Source: Eutreptiella sp. 'Long Island Sound 2002' (lineage: Eukaryota; Euglenozoa; Euglenophyceae; Eutreptiales; Eutreptiaceae). From it: a stretch of 64,000 nt of DNA. The translations under genes were made by a program, and so were the position numbers. A model generated the notes under the pieces. The model was not told the DNA's origin and ran no database searches. It worked only from the letters and a program-made list of their open reading frames with translations. The stretch covers positions 37,991,294 to 38,055,293 of the forward strand of contig OZ038383.1 in assembly GCA_964036045.1 (NCBI GenBank), given 5' to 3'. This document shows, piece after piece, positions 52,332 through 61,455 of this stretch (position 1 is its first letter; each line of letters starts with the position of its first letter).

Positions 52332-52960
52332 CCTGTCACACACTTTTCGCGCGACCAATTGTTCAATGATTCGCTTGTCGCATGCCCCATTTTTGGTTAA
52401 CTGTAACTGTCTGGTTGTCCCACATTTGACTAGTTAATCCTGATTGCGGTACCCAGTTGCGGCGCGCTGCCATCGCTGTTGGGCAGTGAAGGCAGCGGTG
52501 ACCACAGTATGAAAACTGGAGATGCCGGCGGGACCTGTATGGGCGCCCATGCAGCAGCGCCGCATCAAGGGAATGCACATGCTGTGTAGTTAGTGGATCT
52601 GTTCCATTTTTGGTTTCTATGAGCGCTTGTGACCTCTGTTGCGCGAGGCCTCGCGCAATGATCACCGAAACTTTAATGTTTCTCATGCGCGGTTCCATGC
52701 TCGAGGCCTGGCGCTTGAAACTACAGTTTGTTCCGGAACATTTATACTTTTCAAGTTTCCTGGGTATACCATTGTTGAACTTTTTTCGTTAATAGATCGA
52801 TCTCTATCACTCCATCCTGATAATGGTACTAAGTTACGTGTATAAATACGACAGGGTTCGATTTTTCAACAACCTGCCTAATGCGTTGTGCTGTAGTACA
52901 TTAATCTGACACAAATGAACGTCTTTGCGCGAGGCCTCGCGCAAAGAATGGTCACAAAAC
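52332..52960 (-). other. Upstream exons or leader of the transposase-like gene
   Basis: Three palindrome copies lie here (52639-52658 perfect, 52697-52715 degenerate, 52925-52944 perfect). Between them an open stretch reads LQFSYCGHRCLHCPTAMAAR and ends near 52363. The Cys/His cluster might be part of a zinc-binding N-terminus. Splice sites are not clear enough to draw exons. Confidence 0.35.
52925..52944. repeat. Perfect copy of the element palindrome near the right end
   Basis: TTGCGCGAGGCCTCGCGCAA, about 200 bp inside the right terminus of the outer transposon. Another perfect copy is at 52639-52658. Confidence 0.95.
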
Positions 52961-53111
52961 AATACTTTTCCCTGTCTCGCCCATGGGACATGTCATTCTT
53001 ATAGAAATGGTTATTTCGCCATACTTGTTCGCGACGGTTCGGAAATATCCATCAAAACAACTATTTTTTGATGCCTTTGGAAACCTGTCATTCTCCTACC
53101 TTTTCCGTCGT

Positions 53112-53140
53112 TTTTGACCATGCAACTTGAGCCGCCTAAG
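53112..53140 (-). repeat. Right terminal inverted repeat of the outer transposon
   Basis: Reverse complement of 27264-27292 over 29 bp, ending ...GAGCCGCCTAAG, followed by the TCAGT duplication. Confidence 0.85.
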
Positions 53141-53145
53141 TCAGT
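53141..53145. repeat. Target-site duplication of the outer transposon, right copy
   Basis: TCAGT, identical to 27259-27263. Confidence 0.75.
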
Positions 53146-53198
53146 CAAAAAGGCACAAGAAGTGTTGACACAATTGTAGATTGGAATTTGCATTCGGG

Positions 53199-53265
53199 CA
53201 CTAGGGGCATCTATAGTCGTGGCATCTATAGTAGTGGCATCTACACTACTGGCATCTACAGCAGA
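53199..53265. repeat. GGCATCTA short tandem repeat
   Basis: Four to five units of GGCATCTATAGT(C/A)GT or GGCATCTACA, about 15-16 bp each. Confidence 0.8.
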
Positions 53266-54240
53266 CCTCTAACAGCAAAGCTATAACTTGCACTGATTAT
53301 CAAAGTTACATCTTGATGACCTTGAATTGAAACTAAGTCTACAGTTGATTAGTTGATTGAGCTGCACTTCACGTGACATTCTTTTTTGTCATTTGCAATG
53401 CATGTCGAGAACAGATGAGGACAAGAAAACCAAATACCATCCAATCTCGATGCAACTTAACAAGGGGATCGTTAAATCGTCAGTAATTAAAATTAATTAA
53501 AACATCCGTGATTTTTCCGGGAGCGAAAATCCCGGCAACAATGCGCCAGCCCATTGCAGAATATGGGGGTCGGCACATGTGCACCCCCCTGGTATATGTG
53601 CAGAAGTCGCCCACAAGTTGCCGGACCAAAAGTGGCCCCTGATAGGGGGGTTTTACCTTACCATTTCCTATGTAATATAACTACAAACGTCCAAAACACC
53701 AATTTGGCAAACTGAAGTCCCATGCGGTGCAGTCAGTCTGAGAATTTAATTTTTCCGTTGAACCTACGGTGCGAACAATTGTGCTCAGCGATCGCTCGGA
53801 TCGCTCGCGTACTGTAATTTTGAGAATACAAGTAGGGAGCTCAGAAAAGTGAAAGGGTCCGATCTGGGCAGATTTCGGGGTTTTTCCCAATGCCGTAGGG
53901 GGCAGCGCGATTTCCTAGGGGGGTGATCGAGGGAACAAACCGCCGGAAACTGCCAGCGCCGGGCAATGATCTCATGGGCTTTTGGAATACAAGAAAATGA
54001 AGAAATAAACATTTGGAAAATCGTTGCCTAGTAAATGTCAACTCCCCGTTCCTAAAGGATTTAAACAATAAAGTAAATTATTCCTTGGTGTTCTTCCAGC
54101 CGTGAGGCGGGGCATCATTGGAGAGAACGCAGTGGAGGAGCCGCATCCCTCAAAGGATATGCCAAACATCAGTTTGGCACATTTCTATGTGTGTCATGGT
54201 CGGATGCTTTGAAGCCTTTGGGTGATGGTTGTTGCATTGA
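53266..54240. other. Intergenic, nothing recognised
   Basis: AT-rich and low in repeats; only short frames. Confidence 0.4.
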
Positions 54241-54735
54241 TGCAGAAGAGGGGACCACAGATGAGGCGACCAAGGAATGTCACTAGTCTGACAAAGAAGC
54301 AGAGCGCCCACCGAAGCCAAACGGTAGAGTTTGTACGTGTCGGCAATCAGCGTCCTGCAAGGAAAGGAACCGGCCGGCGAAGCTCCTTGCAATGGCTCAG
54401 CTGGTGGTGCAAATGAGGCGGCTTAGGAGTGTCAAAGAAGAACCAAAGCGCCCATGCAATCCAAAAGGTGCTATCTATGAGTGCCGGTTTCAATCAGTGT
54501 TCCCCCAGGAACCTCGTTTCTCCTTCGTCTTGCTTTTCACTGCCTCAACAGGTGGTGGAAATGAGGCCACGGATCAGTGTCAAAGCCCTACGAGGACTGT
54601 CGCACAATCCTCGCAGCAAAGCCCAAGCACTGTTGCGCAGCTCTCGCAAGAAAGCCCAAGGACTGTCGCGCAACCCCCGCAGGAAAGAACTGTGGCTCCA
54701 TCCACGCATGAGATCCCAAGGACTGCCGCGCCTCT
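54240..54735. repeat. Nested tandem repeats
   Basis: A degenerate unit of about 150 bp starts ATGAGGCG-CC or CTTAGGAGTGTCA (near 54260, 54412 and 54558). Inside the last copy is a shorter array of 45-48 bp, with AAGCCCAAG-ACTGT-GCGCA repeated three times (54585-54700). A plus-strand frame (54392-54748) reads it as TVAQSSQQSPSTVAQLSQES. I judge it repeat-driven rather than a gene. Confidence 0.6.
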
Positions 54736-57640
54736 ACCTCATCTTTGAATTAATGTATGTTAGCTTCAAGGCGATTCTTTGTCGGACCACCTGTGGGGGA
54801 AGACCCTGTGGCTGAGCACCTGGCCAGCTTGCCCTCACAATCGTGCAACCCTATTGCAAGTGTCTTTTTTGACGCCGGACACCCAATCACTTGGCTCGTT
54901 CACTTTTTGCCTGCTTTTTGTTTCCGTTTACAAAATTGACACTGCGATTGTCCAATTTCAAAGTTGAGCCCAACAGCCAACCGCTGGGGTTGATACACAC
55001 CGGCAGATCACTTACTTATGTAACGGTAAGCAGCATCTTTGATGTTGTTTGCGTGTTTTGCACCTTGGACAGCACTAACATTTTCTGTTTTGTTTGATTT
55101 GCTAGCATTTTCAGACTGTTACTAAGCTACTGAGGCACTTCAGTCACATTTCTTCAACCACCGCTGAGCCGCTTGCTTAAAATTGTCCACTCTGAATAAC
55201 GTTGGACCTAGCGGGAAGAGAGGGGGGGATAGGGGACATTAACGCATCCTCTCATAAGCTGCTTGCGCTTTGCCCGCGAAGTTGGGTGCATTTTGCACGT
55301 AAGTACTGCAGCCCTCCCCGGTCGCAACAGCAACTTGCCATCAGGCATTTTTCCACCACGTCTTCCATTTCCAACGGTGTTTGCAGCATTTAATGCATGA
55401 AGTAGACACAAGAGGGAGCTTTTTTCCTTCTTCTCGTTGGTTCCGCGCTTTTTGGGGCCCTCTTTTGTGGTCTCTTCACCCTTTGGATGAACCTTTCGAC
55501 GCCTCTTCTGTTACACCCGACCATATGCGAAATGAGAAAATATTGGAAGCGATTGAGGCAAAAACAATCAAAAAGTATAGGAAATTTCATGAATTTCTAT
55601 CTCTTTTACATTGGTACACCAATTTGCATGACCTCAGTTTCCGTCTATTGCGCTAGACATTGTAGCGGCAATTTTATCTATTTCAGTCAAAAGATCAATT
55701 GGGACTTCTAGTTTTTGGATCTCTCATGTATCTTGGCAACCTTAAAACTCTAAACCCATCTGCAATTCCAAAATCGTAAAGGCTGGTACACTTACTGATG
55801 ATTTCTCCGTACAACATGCCTTTGCACTACACAAAAAAAAAACAAGAACGAAAGCATCTTTAAAACACCAAATACCCGGACTATGGGCCAAAGAATTGAG
55901 GGCAAATTGATAGACAGCACAAACGGGGTGATTGGGGTCTCTTACGAAGTAGCACAAGTTCACATAAAGTTGGATTAAGAGGCGGGCGCTATATTCCGTG
56001 GTAGACGTGACGAAGAAAACAACGGCACACTGTAAATGTTATGACGTCAAACGTGGACTTGGCAACGGAGATGACCAAAGAAATGGGCCAGTGAGACAAC
56101 ACGGATTGCTTCCACCCGCATTCACGATGCACCGAAGAGTAATGAAATGCAAAGCAAAGGAAAGAGAGGAATGCGCGGTTGATGGGTGTGGATGCGCTGC
56201 GAATGGCACAAAAAAAGACGATGGCCAGGAAAAGGAAAATAGATAAGCAATGGGCGACAATACACGCATGTGCTGGCATATGGTCGTGTACAAATAAGAT
56301 CAAGCCTGTCAAGCAGCATGTACTTGAGAAAAGCCAAAGAAAAAAGCACGGTATGGCAAATTAGAGAATGTTTCTAGAGTCCATGAAAGCAACAAGCAGA
56401 CTAAGGGAGGAAAACCGAATCCCATCCTCATCAATGGTCAAGAACAACTACGCGCAAGCAAAAGGCGCCTCCCTCCCAGTGAACTGATATCAATGAGAGG
56501 AGAACAAGAGCTCTTGGTGCCAGTACTGACGGCATAATCAAACACGAAGGCCCAGGGAGCCAAGGGGACTGGGTCCAAAAAGAGGCGAAGAGAAGAAGAA
56601 GAAGCAGCAGCGCCAGGAACGGCTCGTCCAAATGCAGATGCTACCAAAAGATATGGCGCAGTAATGAGAACCCGTCAACAAAGATGAATGGGATGAGAAG
56701 GACGATGAGGAGCATACAAAGAAATGTAATGAGAAGCTGGAGTGTGGTAAGGTGGGGAAGAGCAGAAGGAGTGTTGAGGAAAACAGCGGGAGCACACCAA
56801 GCTCTGCAGTCTCCTTTGCTGACGTTGGGCATGGTACCGCAACCGCCCCCCCCCCCCAATGCCCCCATAGCACCTACCAGTGCACAACAACAAGCAGCAT
56901 TACCGCATCCGGACAGGGCAATAGTCCCGACAACAGAATTGGATTGGGAACAATCACCTGACTCGCGCGTCAAGGCAAAGGTGAAGCGTGCCGCCGCCGC
57001 CAAACAAGTGACGCGACGCAGTCAGGGACAAAAAGAGTCAAAGATTAAAATGGAAGCGAAGAAAGCGGCACAACATAGCACGAAGAACATCGCACAGACA
57101 GGAGCATCACACGCAGAAGCGGGGCCGTAGAGGACGATGGGAGCAGCAACGGCACATCTGCAAGAGCAAATCACAGATTCCAGGGTTGGACCATGGTGAG
57201 ATGCGACACCGCCGCTACGTAACATGCCGCTGAGGAGAAGAAGCAGAGCAATATCCCAGGCCTCGAAGGAACCAAGACGGCACTGACCCCCTCGGTGTAC
57301 AAATTGCAGTGGTCATCAAGGGCATGCAGGTCCTCGGTCGTCTCCTTCCTCAACTCCCTATTCCCAAGCGTGTACCAAACGATGCGGTAGAGACCAGCAC
57401 CACTCGCAGAGAGTGGGAAGGTGAAGCCAAGTTGCCCTGCATTCACCACCCCAGCAACCCTGTTCGACTCGGTGATGATCGCCAAGAAGGCCAAGGGCAA
57501 GGACAAGGTAGCAGTGTCACCCACCCTCTGGCACTTGCCAGTGTAGCGCAGCGAATTCGGCCCGCTTGCCCCGCTACGGGTGAAAAGGGGTTAGGCACCC
57601 ACCAAACCGCATAGTGCGAAGCCGCATGCCCTGTAGTATC
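54736..57640. other. Intergenic, no convincing gene
   Basis: The best frame is 56684-57130 (plus, 148 codons, Ala/Lys/Gln-rich with a poly-Pro run). It has no domain and sits in a C-run region, so I do not call it. Confidence 0.35.
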
Positions 57641-57850
57641 TCATGGAAAATAAACAACCACCCCAAAGGGGAGAGAAAACCCCCCTGAAAAGGGAGAGAA
57701 AACCCCCCCGGGGTTTGGTAAGAAACCCTCCGGAAAAACCGCAGCCTAGCACCCCTCAAACAGGAATAAAAAACCCCCCCTTTGGAATGAACCCCCCCCC
57801 ACTCTAAAAGCCCTCCCAAAAAGGTTAACCCCCCCCCCCTCTAGGGACAA
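57640..57850. repeat. C-run minisatellite, first array
   Basis: Units of about 18-22 bp of the type AACCCCCC-TGAAAAGGGAGAGAAA. The same kind of unit forms a second array at 60020-60290. The minus strand has regularly spaced G runs. Confidence 0.8.
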
Positions 57851-57857
57851 AAAAAAC

Positions 57858-58035
57858 CACCTAATCACTTTCAAACAACAAGCTGTGGGCCCGAAACCCA
57901 ACCTCTCCGTCAACCGCCCATGCAAATCACCCTTTCTTACCCCGCCACCTAATCATTTTCAAAGAACAAAGTCTGGGCCCGAAACCCAATTTCTCTGTCA
58001 ACCTTCCATGCAGATCGGCCTGTCTTGTCTCCATT
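57858..58035. repeat. Tandem duplication of about 91 bp
   Basis: CCTAATCA-TTTCAAA-AACAA is followed by GGGCCCGAAACCCAA and GTCAACC-CCATGCA, twice. Confidence 0.75.
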
Positions 58036-58265
58036 TCTAACTTCTTCTCCCCACCAAAACCCATTTCTGTGCAACTCTCCTGTTGTTCACCCGAAAACCC
58101 CTCTTCACTCAACCATAAACTGATTTTGGATTTCCTCAGCTCAAACTCCACTACTTGCAAAGCAGCGAGCATGTAAATGCAACAAGCAGATCTGACACGT
58201 AATAGTGCTTTAGTGAGTCAGCTAACACATGATGCAATTGTCCTTTCCAGTGAGACACCGCACGA

Positions 58266-58352
58266 GGCACAAAACTGTATGCTGAAAATAGCACAGTGCA
58301 TCGCAAAAGGCACAAAACTGTATGCTGAAAATAGCACAGTGCATTGCAAAAG
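58266..58352. repeat. 43-bp tandem duplication
   Basis: GGCACAAAACTGTATGCTGA followed by AAATAGCACAGTGCAT, in two nearly identical copies at 58266 and 58309. Confidence 0.9.
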
Positions 58353-58755
58353 TGCTGAGATTTGGGGTGCAGGGTTGAGGGGAGGGTTGAGAGCTTCAAT
58401 TGCTAACTTACCTCACAGACGAAACAAACAGGCGTCTGGGTTCCAAGCATCTGCCAACAGCACATACTACTGATGCACTAGCAGCACAGCCAATCTGGTA
58501 TGCAGAAAATCCTTTGGATCATACATATGCTCAGTGCAGCTATCCATAGACAGAGTATATAGAACCTGTCATTTGAGATGTGACTGAAACATGATTACTC
58601 AGAGCATACCCTCACAACCCACACCCTGACTGAACAATCTTGTATTCAAATCACTGTCGAGAGAGTATAATCATTGTACCTCGAGTGCAGCACATTGAAT
58701 GTGCAAGTGGGGTACTTTGCCACCCGTGCCACGCAGAGAAGACTTGACTGAAACA

Positions 58756-59110
58756 GACCCCAATCCAGAAGATCTACTAAAACTTTCCTTTCATCCCTTT
58801 TATCCCGACCGTGTTTCCACGTGGAGCTTGGAATACTCCCGGAGCCCCAACCGCATGTACAACTTAATATCCGGCCTGGTCATCGTCTGCTCCTACCCAA
58901 TGCGGCGCTCTGTTGCCAAAGCAAGTCCATTCGCAAACCCTCCTCAAACCAAATCCCAGACCCCAATCCAGAACTTCTGGTAAAAATTTCTTGTCATCCC
59001 TCTAATCCCAACCCTGTTTCCACCTGGAGCTTGGACCACTCTCCAAGCCCCAACCGCATGCATAAATCAATATCCAGCCCGGTCATCCTCTGCTCCAGCT
59101 CCAACTGCGG
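58756..59110. repeat. Tandem duplication of about 204 bp
   Basis: AGACCCCAATCCAGAA, CCCTGTTTCCAC-TGGAGCTTGGA and AGCCCCAACCGCATG recur in the same order (first copy from about 58756, second from about 58960). It is not coding. Confidence 0.8.
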
Positions 59111-60019
59111 TCCACTTACGTTACCTTGCAACAAGCTACCGTTGATTTTTGATTCATTTGCAGACAAAACTTTATATAGTTCAGGCATTGCCTATGATCC
59201 TTTCAAATGCACACTCTGCACAGGTCGCCTAGCGGAAGAAGACCAGCAGATGAAATTGGGCACATGGGCTCTGGCCAACGTGTTTGAGTACCCGGATAGC
59301 TGGGAGCCACAGAGCAAAAAACGTGTTTGAGTACCCTACTTTACAACATTCAGACATTACCTCTGATGCTGGGGTTGGTCGCCCACCATGCAATGCACCA
59401 CGCACATGTCAGAGTCAACGCAGTTTCATGCATGCAGGCATACAAAGAGAGAGTTGTCGCACGGTGCGCGCACGGTTCAATGTTTGTGGAATGTTCACCC
59501 AACTTCTACCCCGTTGAACAGGTCCCACAGAACCACGACTAGGGTCCCACTTTCTGCACCTGTGGCCCCTGTCATCCCAATTCCGTGGGAAAAAATTCAG
59601 GCGTTCTGGATCTGAGTGATAAAAAAACACTGAAAAGTATGCACGGTGCGCGCACAGTGAACGCACGGATCAAGCAACAGCGTCCAAAAATGCAACACAC
59701 ATACAGAGAGCAATGTTCAGCAAAACACTGAATGTACTATCACATGTGCTGGTGACCCTGCCTCACCTCTCATACCTGCATATCTCAAATGGAAACGGGG
59801 CAGGCACTGTGATTTCTGGTTCACAAACAGATGGGCCATCCCCCCCCCCCCCCCTGTAGGGTGACAACCCCGCAGCCCAAAGTACGGGGGGATACAACCA
59901 CACCCACCCTGAATTGTACCATAAACCACACACAGAGAGCAGATCTTGCGAGAGGAGTGGGTGGAAGGGGGTTGCCTCAGTGCGGTAGCACTCCCTGTAA
60001 AGCCGGGGGGCTTTCAGTA

Positions 60020-60290
60020 TAAACTGGCAAAAGGGAGGAAAAACCCCCCCAAACAGGGAGACAAAACCTCCCCGAACAGGGAGAAAAAAACCCCCTGAAA
60101 GTGCAGAAAAGCCCCCCCCCCCCCCCGCAACCCCCCGAGAAGTGGTGATAAAACCTCCCCAAAACGGGCGGAAATGACCCCCCCCAACCCCCCCAGTTTA
60201 GGTGAAAAAGCCCCCCCTCAGTAGAGAAAAAACCCCCCGGGAGGGGGGGGGGGTTCATCTAAACTGGGGGGGGTTTCCTCCCCTACCACT
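60020..60290. repeat. C-run minisatellite, second array
   Basis: Units such as GGGAGAAAAAACCCCC and AAAACCTCCCC of about 20 bp, related to the array at 57640. Confidence 0.8.
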
Positions 60291-60439
60291 GTAGTATCAG
60301 ACTTGCTCGTCATCAGTCCCAGAACGCCACATTGACGGGGATCCCTGAGAAAGCAGCGAAAGCAGGAGCAGAGGAAACTTCGGCAAGGGCCCGGACTGGG
60401 CGAAAAGCAGACGCTGCAAAGGTAGCAAAAGCTGCGCAA

Positions 60440-60575
60440 ATGGAGGAATGTGGACTGTGGCTGTGTATCCGCCGTCTCAGGCCCACACCGTAGACACAAA
60501 TTTGATTGTAGCTGTGTATCCTCTGCCTTCTTGAAGGGAAACCCAAAAGCAGTGCGGATTGTGGCTTCTTATCCG
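60440..60575. repeat. Short tandem array, period about 58 bp
   Basis: Three copies of a unit with GATTGTGGCT-TGTATCCGC variants. Confidence 0.6.
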
Positions 60576-61455
60576 CTATCATCTGAGAGGCACCCCATTG
60601 ATTGTCCAGTTAAAGGCACACATTGTGCTGCAACATTGTGTTCAGGCTTTTTGAGTGGTCTATGCACATTTGATTGGGCTCACGGGTTCAGGGGAGCAGT
60701 GTGGGTCAATCAGGAGAGAAAAGGTGGACAAGAGGTGGGAACAACTGCATCCCCCCACCCCTGTGCTCCCCAGTTTCCAATGCAGGAAGGTTAGACGAGG
60801 CAATAATTGAGCGCATAATGTTCTGTAAACGGTACAACAACAGCCGAGGGTCTTCAGAAGCCTCTAGTATGGGGGTGCGGTACATACATATCAGGGGATG
60901 CATTACATGCCCACTGTTCGATTGCAACATTGTAGAATCAGAACGTGCCGGTGGTGTGGGGAGGCCAACACATCAGCCCAGCAAAGAACGGCAAGCCTCT
61001 CCCTAAGGGATCATAAGGTCGCCTGACAGCCTCATCCCTGCGACACCTTAGAGTGACGGTGAAGAGTGACACAGTGCAGTACAGAAGGTGGACAGTGTGA
61101 TAGGCGTGAGGGGGGACTGAGAGTACCAGATGAAACCTCGGGACACAGGCATCCACAAGGAGATGCATGGCACGACGCACATTATGGCTTGAGAGCTTGG
61201 AATGGAGTCCACAGAGCAAGCACGAATTCCATCAGCCGCACCACCTACACTGGCCTACAGTAACTGTGGCAGTGCAGGACTGCCTACACTGGCTAGTCAG
61301 TCCTACACTGTCCATTTTACGGTCACCCTTTCACTGCCACTCTCACTCCACAGTGACACTCCCAAGGCAAAATCCCTGGCCCTGACGTTGATTTGACCCC
61401 ATTCCTACGGTCATTACTGCCTGAGTCAGGCAGTCCACTGGGGGTAGAATGGAGA
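60576..61455. other. Downstream flank of the exchanger gene
   Basis: Non-coding as far as I can see. Short CTACACTGGCCTAC-type repeats occur at 61245-61310. The 3' untranslated region of the exchanger lies at its right edge. Confidence 0.4.

Larger units (their letters stand above)
27264..53140 (-). mobile_element. Outer DNA transposon, split by a nested LTR retrotransposon
   Basis: Bounded by perfect 29-bp inverted termini and a 5-bp target duplication TCAGT. The total span is 25.9 kb, of which 19.55 kb is the LTR element plus one copy of its target duplication, leaving about 6.3 kb. Both recognisable genes run on the minus strand: a transposase-like gene (now in two pieces) and a spliced SGQHR-motif gene. 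About ten copies of a 20-bp palindrome lie in its introns and spacers and, as far as I could find, nowhere else in the window. Termini and a 5-bp duplication do not match a superfamily I can name with confidence. Confidence 0.8.

Noticed and set aside
56684-57130. A 148-codon plus-strand frame
   Set aside because: Ala/Lys/Pro low complexity with a C-run; no start context or homologous feature recognised.
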